46,795 bases of DNA from JBPYFK01 sp051984675. GTDB lineage: Bacteria > Actinomycetota > Actinomycetes > Mycobacteriales > Pseudonocardiaceae. Each line of letters begins with the position of its first letter. Position 1 is the first letter of the stretch. Location: the NCBI GenBank assembly GCA_051984675.1, contig JBPYFK010000028.1, forward strand, positions 1 through 46,795. Reading direction: 5' to 3'. The notes beneath the pieces are model-generated. The model did not search any database, was not told the origin of the DNA, and worked only from the letters and a program-made list of their open reading frames with translations. The position numbers and the translations under genes are program-made. Below are positions 1 through 7,802 of this stretch, piece by piece.

Positions 1-1
1 G

Positions 2-151
2 GAGTTGGTGGGGTTGGTGTATTCGTTGACGCCGAGAGCGAGTTTGCGGGCGTCGACCACGGGTGAGGACGCGGGGTGGTACCGGCGTCCCGGGCTGATG
101 GCCGGAATCGCCCTCGTGATCACCATCGCGCTGGACGTCATATTCCACTGA
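2..151 (+). CDS. Sodium:solute symporter, C-terminal fragment
   Basis: This open frame enters from the left edge and ends at a TGA at 149-151, leaving 49 codons. The visible tail has a basic, polar stretch followed by WYRRPGLMAGIALVITIALD, a Trp-Tyr-Arg-Arg-Pro start to a last hydrophobic helix. This resembles the C-terminus of actinobacterial SSS (SLC5-type) sodium-coupled transporters. The next gene, a small two-helix membrane protein, is of a kind often found directly after such symporters, which supports the call. The substrate cannot be told from the fragment. The stop codon lies inside the first copy of a short tandem repeat. Confidence 0.55.
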   Translation, partial: ELVGLVYSLTPRASLRASTTGEDAGWYRRPGLMAGIALVITIALDVIFH

Positions 152-207
152 GAGCCGTATTCCACTGGATAGCAGTATTCCGCTGGATAGTCCTATTCCA
201 CTGAAAG
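141..207. repeat. Four-copy 17/18-bp tandem repeat
   Basis: The unit TATTCCACTGGATAGCAG recurs with small changes, starting at 141, 158, 176 and 194; the last copy is partial. The first copy overlaps the final codons and stop of the symporter, and the array fills most of the gap to the next gene. It has no obvious hairpin. Confidence 0.85.
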
Positions 208-235
208 ATTCGCCTTCTGTCAGGAAGGAAGAACG

Positions 236-511
236 ATGGCGAACGAGCCGCAACGCTCCTGGCGAGCCAGCAGCGCCTTCGATATCCGATTGATCATCAC
301 AGCGCTGTTCGTGATCTACGGCGTCGTCCTCACCGTGACGGGCGCTTTGGCCAACAGCGCGGACATCGCGAAGTCCGCCGGCGTCAACATTAACCTCTGG
401 GCCGGTCTCGCGATGCTCGTCTTCGCGGCGGTCCTCGCCGCGTGGGCGCGCCTACGGCCGATCGTCGTGCCGGACGAATCGGCCTCCGAACAGGTTCCCG
501 CCCGGCACTGA
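236..511 (+). CDS. Small two-helix membrane protein, symporter partner
   Basis: The product is a 91-residue protein. A polar N-terminus containing FDIR is followed by two hydrophobic segments, about residues 20-42 (LIITALFVIYGVVLTVTGAL) and 54-72, and then a charged tail. Its start has AGGAAGGAAG just upstream. The FDIR-(helix)-NINLW-(helix)-WARLRP pattern matches small uncharacterised proteins encoded directly downstream of sodium:solute symporters in actinobacteria, so it may be an accessory subunit or stability factor. The 84-bp gap to the symporter holds only the tandem repeat, consistent with co-transcription. There is no enzymatic motif; the functional assignment rests on context. Confidence 0.6.
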   Translation: MANEPQRSWRASSAFDIRLIITALFVIYGVVLTVTGALANSADIAKSAGVNINLWAGLAMLVFAAVLAAWARLRPIVVPDESASEQVPARH

Positions 512-519
512 CCGGGTGT

Positions 520-556
520 GCTGGCGGCCGACGTCCCCCGTCCGTCGGCCGCCAGC
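520..556 (+). terminator. Hairpin terminator
   Basis: A perfect 13-bp stem, GCTGGCGGCCGAC at 520-532 paired with 544-556, has an 11-nt loop and begins 9 bp after the stop of the small membrane protein. No T-tract follows, as is usual in high-GC actinomycetes. It separates the symporter unit from the GH15 gene. Confidence 0.7.
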
Positions 557-617
557 AGCACGATGAAGGGGGGCATGTCTCGGGGATCAGGGGATCAACG
601 AATCCACAGGGGATGAC

Positions 618-3227
618 ATGCACAAATGGAGAGTGGCGCTCAGCGGCATCATGGTCGCCGTGGTCGGCGCGAGCCTGTTATGTGCCGAGCAGTCGTCCGG
701 TGCGGCGGCCGGGGATGCCCCCGGAAGTCCCGGAGAGCTGTCCCGGTTTGACCTCGGGCGCAAGGATTGCCTGGGCACGGCGGTCAATCCGCGGTCGAAG
801 GTCTGGTACACGGTCGCGGGCGGGGTGCTCTCGGACGTGTACGAACCGACCGTCGACAACAGCAACGTCACTACCTTGGAATACGTCGTGACCGACGGGA
901 AGTCGTTCACCGATCTGCAGACCCGGGACATGACCTACACGGTCTCCGCCGACCCCAGCGGCATGTCCTGCACCGTCACGGCGACCAGCGCGAAGCACAA
1001 CTACCGGCTGGTCACCACGTACATCACCGACCCGGCGCGGGACAGCGTCGTCATGCACACACAGCTGCTGCCGATGCCCGATGGCCCGGACCCGCGTGCG
1101 CTGCGCCTGTACTCGCGGTTGGACGCGCACATCAACGGAAACGGCGGTGGCGGATCTTCCAACGGTGGAGCGGACTCGGGAAACGTGACCACTGTGGACG
1201 GTTCGGCGGTTCCGGTGGTCTCGGACACCTCGGCGGCGAGTCAGGCCACCAACCGGGACTACGCCGTGCCCACGTTCGCGGCGCTGCGCTCCGGTGCGGC
1301 TGCCGATAGCGCGAGCGTGGGCTACGCCGGTACTCCCAGCGACGGGCTCAGCAGCCTGGACGCGACCCACACGCTCGGGTCGGGGTATCCCTCGGCGCCG
1401 AACGGGCATATCGCGGCCGTGGCGGACGTGACGCCGAAAGCCAACCAGCCGGATGTGACGCTGGCGTTGGGTTTCGGCCGCACATCCAACGAAGCGACCA
1501 CGGCGGCGGGCGACTCGCTGGCCCAGCCGTTCACCGCCCTGCAGCAGCAGTACGAGGCGGGGTGGAACGACTATGACTCGCACCTGCGCCAACCCCCGGC
1601 GAACCAGCGCACCGCGTACTTCCTGTCCGCGAACGTGCTCAAGGCCAGCGAGGACAAGACCTTCACCGGGGCGATCGCGGCTGGACTGGCCAGCCCGTGG
1701 GGGCAGGCGGTCAGCGCTGGCGACCTGGTCGACGGCAAGCCGGTGTACTTCGGCTCCTACCGGGAGGTGTTCGCCCGTGACCTGTATGAAACGGTCACCG
1801 GACTGCTGCTGGACGGGGACATCCAGACCGCACGGGACGCGGTGAGCTTCCTGTTCGACCGGCAGCAGCAGGCCGACGGCGGGTTCCCGCGAAACTCGCT
1901 GGAAAACGGCAGGACCGCCCCGGACACCGGTGGTCACCAGCTCGACGAGACGGCCTACCCGATTCTTGCGGCCTACCAGGCCGGAATGGGTGGCGACAAT
2001 ACACTGTGGACGCAACATGTCCAGCGTGCGGCGGACTACCTGGTCGCGCACGGTCCGTCGTTCGGGATCGAGCGCTGGGAGGAGCAGAGCGGCTACTCGC
2101 CCTCGACGATCGCAGCCGAGATCGCGGGACTCAGCGCGGCGGCCAAGATCGCGACACAGCACGGTGACACCAACCGTGCCGAGTTGTACCAGGCGACTGC
2201 GGACCACTACCAGCGCAACATCAAGAACTGGACGGTGACCACCACCGGCCCGGACGCTCCGCGCTATTTCATACGGCTGTCCAAGACCGGTGATCCCAAC
2301 GCCGCGATCAGCTACAAGCTCGGCAACGGCGGTCCGACCGTGGAGCAGCGGCAGGTCATCGACGGTGGCTTCCAGGAACTGGTGCGCCTGGGTGAGCTGC
2401 CCGCTGATGACCCGGACGTGCGTGCGTCGTTGCCGGTGCTGGACAAGCAGATCTCGGCGAACACGCCCAGCGGCACCGGCTACTACCGGTACGGCACCAA
2501 CACGGCGGCGGGCAGCGTCGACGGGTATGGCGACTGCTACCACCCGAGCCTGACCTCCTGCCCGGCACAGGGCCAGCCGTGGCCGACCACGGACACCGGA
2601 ACCGGACACCCGTGGCCGGTGCTTTCCGGCGAGCGCGCGGAAACCGACATCGCCTCCGGCGACCTCAACGGTGCGGCCGGACTGCTGGCCGCGATGGGCC
2701 GGTTCGGTTCGGGCGTGGGCCTGCAGCCCGAGCAGGTGTGGGAAGACCCGGACCTGCCGGCCGCGCCCTACGGCACTGATCCGACCACGGCGTCGATCGG
2801 GTTCACCAACGGTAGGCCCGCTGGCTCGGCCGCGCCGCTGACCTGGGCGCAGGCCCAGCACCTGCGGCTGGTCCTCGACCACAGCGCGGGCCGCGTGCTG
2901 GAAAGGCCGGACGTCACCACCGCCCGCTACGTCGATCACCAGCCGCCCGGCCAGGCCCCGCTCACGCTGAACAGCCCCGTTCAGGGCGGGACTGTCTCGG
3001 GCACGACCGCGCCCGGCGCGCACGTCGTGGTCGAGTCGGCCGTGTCTACAGGGGCGACTACCAGCACCGGCCAGCCGGCGGCGGTCACGGCGACAACGGC
3101 CGGGCCGGACGGCAGGTTCTCGGTCAGCGTCCCGATGGGTGGTGGCACCAACGTGTTCACCGCGTCGAGCACGACCGCGACGGGACCGACCGGATACGCG
3201 CAGACGACCGTGACAAGCAACAGTTAG
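618..3227 (+). CDS. Secreted GH15 glucodextranase/glucoamylase
   Basis: An 869-residue exo-acting alpha-glucan hydrolase. Residues 1-30 form a Sec signal peptide (basic MHKWR, hydrophobic core, Ala-rich cleavage region). Residues about 35-320 look like the beta-sandwich N-domain of bacterial GH15 enzymes. The (alpha/alpha)6 catalytic domain follows, with YREVFARDLYETVTG, DGGFPRN and LDETAYP. The general acid is probably E489 in RWEEQSGYSPS and the general base E672 in LSGERAE. Residues about 770-869 form a Ser/Thr/Gly-rich Ig-like C-domain (SGTTAPGAHVVVES), as in glucodextranases. The start is the ATG at 618 with AGGGGATGAC upstream. Leu21 is encoded by TTA (678-680), a rare codon in such genomes. 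The TAG stop overlaps the stop of the convergent PucR gene. Dextran, starch and maltodextrin cannot be told apart as substrate. Confidence 0.88.
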   Translation: MHKWRVALSGIMVAVVGASLLCAEQSSGAAAGDAPGSPGELSRFDLGRKDCLGTAVNPRSKVWYTVAGGVLSDVYEPTVDNSNVTTLEYVVTDGKSFTDLQTRDMTYTVSADPSGMSCTVTATSAKHNYRLVTTYITDPARDSVVMHTQLLPMPDGPDPRALRLYSRLDAHINGNGGGGSSNGGADSGNVTTVDGSAVPVVSDTSAASQATNRDYAVPTFAALRSGAAADSASVGYAGTPSDGLSSLDATHTLGSGYPSAPNGHIAAVADVTPKANQPDVTLALGFGRTSNEATTAAGDSLAQPFTALQQQYEAGWNDYDSHLRQPPANQRTAYFLSANVLKASEDKTFTGAIAAGLASPWGQAVSAGDLVDGKPVYFGSYREVFARDLYETVTGLLLDGDIQTARDAVSFLFDRQQQADGGFPRNSLENGRTAPDTGGHQLDETAYPILAAYQAGMGGDNTLWTQHVQRAADYLVAHGPSFGIERWEEQSGYSPSTIAAEIAGLSAAAKIATQHGDTNRAELYQATADHYQRNIKNWTVTTTGPDAPRYFIRLSKTGDPNAAISYKLGNGGPTVEQRQVIDGGFQELVRLGELPADDPDVRASLPVLDKQISANTPSGTGYYRYGTNTAAGSVDGYGDCYHPSLTSCPAQGQPWPTTDTGTGHPWPVLSGERAETDIASGDLNGAAGLLAAMGRFGSGVGLQPEQVWEDPDLPAAPYGTDPTTASIGFTNGRPAGSAAPLTWAQAQHLRLVLDHSAGRVLERPDVTTARYVDHQPPGQAPLTLNSPVQGGTVSGTTAPGAHVVVESAVSTGATTSTGQPAAVTATTAGPDGRFSVSVPMGGGTNVFTASSTTATGPTGYAQTTVTSNS

Positions 3228-4732
3228 TTCTCGTCGCGTTGCGCGTTGTCGTGGAGTTGGAGGGCAAACCACAACTCCGCGCGGAAACCGGGTGAATCCA
3301 GGCTCCGGCCGGTGAGGCTTTCCACCTTGCGCATGCGGTTGCGCAGTGTGTGGCGGTGCACGCCCAGGCGTGCCGCCGCCGGGTCCCACTGACCGTTGTG
3401 CCGCAACCACTCGTGCAGCGACGCGACGAGCTTCGCGTCCTGCCGGACCGGCGCGAGCAGCGCCTCCGCGAATGCTCGCGCCTGCTCCGCAGGCAGCATC
3501 GCGAGCAGCCCCGCTCCCGCGAGGTCCCCGAAGCGCGCCAGCGCGCTGCCGGTGCGCTCGGCGTGCTCGGCCGCCTGCCCCGCCTGCCGGTGGCCTTCGG
3601 CCACCTCGGCGGGGCTGACGGCGGCCGACACGCCGAGGCGCACGCCGGTCACCCGCTGCGGCAGGCCGGCGAGCCAGCGCGCGGCTTCGCCGCTGGCGCT
3701 GACCAGCACGACTACCGCCCGGTCGACCTCGGCGAAGAACACTGGCTCGCGGAGGCGTCCCGCCTCGGCGTCCAGGATCTCCGCCGTGCTCTCCCGGCCA
3801 CGGCGGGTTCCGACGGCGGCGAAGACCTGCCAGGGTGCCTCGGGCAGGGACACGCCGAGTTCCCGCGCCGGTTCCCGGACCAGGGCGATCTCGCCCGAGG
3901 TGAGCAGGTGGAACAGCCCGGTGCGCAGGTGCCGCCGGGTCAGGTCGAGTTCCTTGGACTGCTCCCGGGCGAGGGTGAGCAGCGACGCGGCCGTGTTGAC
4001 CACGTGCTGGTCGACGGGGCTGAGCGGTTCGGCGCTGCCGACTACCAGAAATCCCGAGCCCGTGGTTCCGAGCGCTTGCACCCAGACCTCGTCCCCGTCG
4101 TGCGCGAATCGCGCGCTGGCGGGACCCCGCCCGCCGCGCAGGCGATCGAGGTCCTCGCGCAGCGAGGCCGCACGTCGTGCGGCATTCGCGGGTGCGGCGT
4201 GCAGCACCTCGCCGGAGCGGTCCACCAGCAGGGCCCATGCGCCGACAAGCCGGGCGAGCCGGCGCAGCAGCGCGGCGTTGCCGCGACCGCCGACGGCGGC
4301 GCGGGTCAGCTCCTGCTGCGCCGCGCTGGTGCGGGCGACGGCCGCGTACTCGTCGGCGGCCAGCGCGCGGGAGACGGTCTTGCTGATCGCGATGAAGGGC
4401 GTCTCACGGGCGACCTCCAGCAGCGGCAGGCCGATCTCGTCGGCGGTGGTGCTGAGCTCGGCCGGGACTTCGTCGTGGCTGAGGCCGACCCCGAAGCCCA
4501 GCCCGGCCACGCCGCTGCCGGCCACCCGCCGAACGAAGTCGCGATACCCGCCCGGTCGCAGCCCCAGGCCGGTGGTGAGCAACAGCTCGCCGCCTTCCAG
4601 GAACGGGGTCGGGTCGGTCAGCTCGGTGCTGTGCACCCAGTGCACCGGGCGGTCGAGTCCGGCCGCGGTGCCGGCCCGCAGCCGCAGCCGCAGGTCCGAA
4701 TCGGCGACGAGATCGCCCAGCGTGATCGGCAT
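3224..4732 (-). CDS. PucR-family transcriptional regulator
   Basis: A 502-residue regulator. Residues 1-120 are the PucR N-terminal ligand-sensing domain (MPITLGDLVADSDLRLRLRA, GGELLLTTGLGL). The middle is a GGDEF-like/CdaR-type linker region. The C-terminal 60 residues carry the PucR helix-turn-helix (ARLGVHRHTLRNRMRKVE). The start at 4732 is preferred because AGGAAG lies 6 bp upstream; an in-frame start 60 bp further out would add residues unlike the family. It is transcribed away from gabT across a 151-bp divergent region holding an inverted repeat, so it probably regulates the aminotransferase/dehydrogenase pair and itself. PucR relatives sense purine breakdown products, amines or amino acids; the ligand here is inferred from the neighbours only. 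Confidence 0.88.
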   Translation of the reverse strand: MPITLGDLVADSDLRLRLRAGTAAGLDRPVHWVHSTELTDPTPFLEGGELLLTTGLGLRPGGYRDFVRRVAGSGVAGLGFGVGLSHDEVPAELSTTADEIGLPLLEVARETPFIAISKTVSRALAADEYAAVARTSAAQQELTRAAVGGRGNAALLRRLARLVGAWALLVDRSGEVLHAAPANAARRAASLREDLDRLRGGRGPASARFAHDGDEVWVQALGTTGSGFLVVGSAEPLSPVDQHVVNTAASLLTLAREQSKELDLTRRHLRTGLFHLLTSGEIALVREPARELGVSLPEAPWQVFAAVGTRRGRESTAEILDAEAGRLREPVFFAEVDRAVVVLVSASGEAARWLAGLPQRVTGVRLGVSAAVSPAEVAEGHRQAGQAAEHAERTGSALARFGDLAGAGLLAMLPAEQARAFAEALLAPVRQDAKLVASLHEWLRHNGQWDPAAARLGVHRHTLRNRMRKVESLTGRSLDSPGFRAELWFALQLHDNAQRDEN

Positions 4733-4773
4733 GATGGCTTCCTGGGAGGGACCGACGTGGTTCGAGATGGACA

Positions 4774-4794
4774 GAATGGCGAAAATGCACATTC
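4774..4794. promoter_or_regulatory. Inverted repeat in pucR-gabT divergent promoter
   Basis: GAATG at 4774-4778 is mirrored by CATTC at 4790-4794 across an AT-richer 11-bp centre, in the 151-bp region between two divergent genes. This is a plausible operator for the PucR-type regulator. The half-sites are short, so the call is tentative. Confidence 0.35.
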
Positions 4795-4883
4795 AAGATA
4801 GCCGAATTGGATACTGGCCGGGCAGGCGTGCCGCGCGGAAGGCTGGGTGAGCAGCAATCGCTCGATCCCGAGGAGAACCAGGC

Positions 4884-6239
4884 GTGCCCACTTCCGTCTC
4901 CCGCACTGCTCCGGCGCCGGCAGCGCGCCGGATGCGAACCGAGATTCCCGGTCCGCAGTCCCGCGAACTCCAGCAGCGGCGCGCCGGGGCGGTCGCGGCG
5001 GGAGTCAGTTCGGTGCTTCCGGCGTACGTCACCGAAGCCGGCCCCGGCACGCTGCGGGATGTCGACGACAACGTGCTCATCGACCTCGGGTCGGGGATCG
5101 CCGTCACCAACGTCGGCAACGCGGCTCCGGCGGTCGTCGACGGTGTGCGGGACCAGGCCGCACGGTTCACCCACACGTGCTTCATGGTCAACCCGTACGA
5201 GGAGTACCTGGCCGTGTGCGAGCAGCTCAACGCGCTCACGCCCGGCGAGCACGAGAAACGGTCGGTGCTGTTCAACTCCGGCGCGGAGGCGGTGGAGAAC
5301 GCGGTCAAGATCGCCCGGCACGCCACCGGACGGCAGGCGGTCGTGGCGTTCGACCACGCCTACCACGGCCGCACCAACCTCACCATGGGGTTGACCGCGA
5401 AGAACATGCCGTACAAGCACCGGTTCGGGCCGTTCGCGCCGGAGGTCTACCGGGTGCCGGTGTCCTACCCCTTCCGAGATCCGCGCGGCATGACCGGCGA
5501 GCAGGCTGCCGCCCGCGCGCTAGGGCAGCTGGAGAAGGAGGTCGGCGCGGACAACGTTGCCTGCGTGCTGATCGAGCCCGTGCAGGGTGAGGGCGGATTC
5601 CTCGTCCCCGCACCCGGGTTCCTGCCGGCGATCCAGCGGTGGTGCAACGACAACGGCGTGCTCCTGGTGGCCGACGAGGTGCAGACCGGCTTCTGCCGCA
5701 CCGGCACCTGGTTCGCCTGCGACCACGAGGATGTCGTCCCCGACCTGGTCACCACCGCCAAGGGCATCGCCGGTGGGATGCCGCTGGCCGGCGTCACGGG
5801 CCGGGCCGAGATCATGGACGCGGTGCACGGCGGTGGCCTGGGCGGCACCTACGGCGGTAACCCGATCGCCTGCGCGGCGGCCCTTGCCGCGATCCGCACC
5901 ATGCGCGAGCAGGACCTCGCGAGCGCGGCGCAGCGCATCGAACGGATCGCCCGAGACAGGCTGACCTCGTTGCTGGAGACCTACCCGGAGATCGGGGACG
6001 TTCGCGGGCGCGGCGCGATGCTGGCCGTGGAGTTCGTCCAGGCCGGCACCGACGAACCCGACGCCGGCTTGGCAGCGCGCGTGGCGGCGGCCTGCCACGC
6101 CGCCGGAGTGGTGGTGCTGACCTGCGGCACCTACGGCAACGTGATCCGGCTGCTGCCACCGCTGGTGATCCCGGAAGACGTGCTCACCGAAGGACTCGAC
6201 GTCCTCGCGTACGGGGTGACCGAGACCGTCGGACGCTAA
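4884..6239 (+). CDS. gabT: 4-aminobutyrate/omega-amino acid aminotransferase
   Basis: A 451-residue class III, fold-type I PLP enzyme that transfers the amino group of GABA or a similar omega-amine to a keto acid. Diagnostic segments are FNSGAEAVENAVKIAR (phosphate-binding region), FDHAYHGRTNLTMGLT, LIEPVQGEGGF, VADEVQTGFCRTGT and TTAKGIAGGMPLAG, with K293 as the Schiff-base lysine. The length is normal for bacterial GabT. The GTG start at 4884 has AGGAG 8 bp upstream. The aldehyde dehydrogenase starts 41 bp downstream on the same strand, the usual pairing for conversion of GABA to succinate through the semialdehyde. Other omega-amines remain possible substrates. Confidence 0.9.
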   Translation: MPTSVSRTAPAPAARRMRTEIPGPQSRELQQRRAGAVAAGVSSVLPAYVTEAGPGTLRDVDDNVLIDLGSGIAVTNVGNAAPAVVDGVRDQAARFTHTCFMVNPYEEYLAVCEQLNALTPGEHEKRSVLFNSGAEAVENAVKIARHATGRQAVVAFDHAYHGRTNLTMGLTAKNMPYKHRFGPFAPEVYRVPVSYPFRDPRGMTGEQAAARALGQLEKEVGADNVACVLIEPVQGEGGFLVPAPGFLPAIQRWCNDNGVLLVADEVQTGFCRTGTWFACDHEDVVPDLVTTAKGIAGGMPLAGVTGRAEIMDAVHGGGLGGTYGGNPIACAAALAAIRTMREQDLASAAQRIERIARDRLTSLLETYPEIGDVRGRGAMLAVEFVQAGTDEPDAGLAARVAAACHAAGVVVLTCGTYGNVIRLLPPLVIPEDVLTEGLDVLAYGVTETVGR

Positions 6240-6280
6240 CCCCGCAAGCCCGAATCCCGTTCAACGCCAGGAGAGGCACC

Positions 6281-7714
6281 GTGGCAGACAGCATTCCCTA
6301 CTGGGTCGCGGGTCGCCCCGCGACCGGCACGGACCCGCTCGACGTGCACAGCCCGTACGACAACGCGCTGGCGGGCGCCACCACCTTCGCCACCGATGAG
6401 CACGTGGAGCAAGCGGTAGCGCTGGCGCACTCGCGGCAGCGCGAGATCGCGCACACCCCAGCACATGTACGTGCGGCGGCGCTCGACCACGTCTCGCGGC
6501 GGATCGCCGCACGCGCCGAGGAGATCGCGCAGCTGATCACCGCCGAGTCCGGCAAACCGATCCGCTGGTCCCGCGCGGAAGTGCAGCGCGCGGTCTCGAC
6601 GTTCCGGTGGGGCGCCGAGGAAGCCCGCCGGTTCTCCGGCGAGCTGCAGCGCCTGGACACCGACGCGGGCGGGACCGGACGGCTGGCGCTGACCCGGCGC
6701 GCTCCGCGCGGACCGGTACTGGGCATCACGCCGTTCAACTTCCCGCTCAACCTCGTCGCGCACAAGGTCGCCCCCGCCCTCGCCGCCGGCGCGCCGATCG
6801 TGCTCAAGCCCGCTCCGGCCACAGCGCTGACCGCGTTGCTGCTGGGCGAGATCCTGGCCGAGACCGACCTGCCGGACGGCGCGTGGGCGGTGCTGCCCGT
6901 GCCCAACGACACGGCAGCCGGCCTGGTCGACGACCCGCGACTGCCGGTGGTGTCGTTCACCGGGTCCGGGCCGGTCGGCGCGTCGATCCGCGAGCGTGTG
7001 CCGCACAAGCACGTCACCCTCGAACTCGGCGGGAACGCCGCCTCGCTGGTCTGTCCAGATTGGACCGATCTGGACTGGGCGGCGCAGCGCATCGCCACGT
7101 TCGCGACCTACCAGGGCGGGCAGAGCTGCATCTCCGTCCAGCGCGTCTACGCCCACGTCGACGTCTATGAGCCGCTGTGCCAGCGCGTGGTCGAGCGTGT
7201 CCGAGCGCTTGGCACCGGCAGCCCGTATGACGACGCCACGGAGGTCGGCCCGCTGATCAACGCCGCCGCCGCGGAACGCGTCCAGTCATGGGTCGATGAG
7301 GCGGTCGCCGCCGGGGCAACGGCGCTCGTCGGCGGTCGGCGCGACGGCACCACCGTCGAACCCACCGTGCTCGTGGGAGCCCCGGAGGACAGCGCGGTCA
7401 ACCGCGAGGAGATCTTCGGGCCGGTCCTCACCATCGCCCCGGTCGGCTCGGTCGACGAAGGCTTCGAGCGCATCAACGCCGGTCGCTACGGACTGCAAAC
7501 GGGCGTGTTCACCCGCGACATCCCACTCGCGTTCCGCGCGTCGGCGGAACTGGAAGTCGGCGGGGTCATCATCGGAGACGTGCCCAGCTTCCGGGCCGAC
7601 CAGATGCCCTACGGCGGCGTCAAAGACTCCGGCGTGGGACGCGAAGGCATCCGCTCGGCCATGGAGGACCTGACCGAGGACCGCGTGCTCGTCCTCACCG
7701 GCCTGAACCTGTGA
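6281..7714 (+). CDS. NAD(P)-dependent aldehyde dehydrogenase (gabD-like)
   Basis: A 477-residue ALDH-superfamily enzyme. Catalytic Cys283 is in GGQSCIS and the general-base Glu248 in TLELGGN. The Rossmann motif is FTGSGPVG, and the cofactor/substrate region includes ITPFNFPLNLVAHK, NREEIFGPVL and MPYGGVKDSGVGREG. The GTG start at 6281 follows AGGAGAGG. It probably oxidises the aldehyde made by the aminotransferase upstream. Canonical GabD proteins have a somewhat different active-site sequence, and this one also resembles glyceraldehyde-3-phosphate-type (NADP) and generic ALDHs, so succinate semialdehyde as substrate is inferred from the operon rather than from residues. Confidence 0.82.
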   Translation: MADSIPYWVAGRPATGTDPLDVHSPYDNALAGATTFATDEHVEQAVALAHSRQREIAHTPAHVRAAALDHVSRRIAARAEEIAQLITAESGKPIRWSRAEVQRAVSTFRWGAEEARRFSGELQRLDTDAGGTGRLALTRRAPRGPVLGITPFNFPLNLVAHKVAPALAAGAPIVLKPAPATALTALLLGEILAETDLPDGAWAVLPVPNDTAAGLVDDPRLPVVSFTGSGPVGASIRERVPHKHVTLELGGNAASLVCPDWTDLDWAAQRIATFATYQGGQSCISVQRVYAHVDVYEPLCQRVVERVRALGTGSPYDDATEVGPLINAAAAERVQSWVDEAVAAGATALVGGRRDGTTVEPTVLVGAPEDSAVNREEIFGPVLTIAPVGSVDEGFERINAGRYGLQTGVFTRDIPLAFRASAELEVGGVIIGDVPSFRADQMPYGGVKDSGVGREGIRSAMEDLTEDRVLVLTGLNL

Positions 7715-7802
7715 CCCCGAACGGATAGCGGAGACAGAGGCCCAGATGACCGGGCGCGCTGCTGGGAAGAAGGTCGCGCACACAAGGGAACAAGAGTTCG
7801 AA

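Noticed and set aside
678..4238. A very long minus-strand open frame opposite the GH15 glucodextranase and through the PucR gene
   Set aside because: It is a third-position GC shadow: Arg/Gly/Pro-rich, no domain, and antisense to two clearly recognisable genes.
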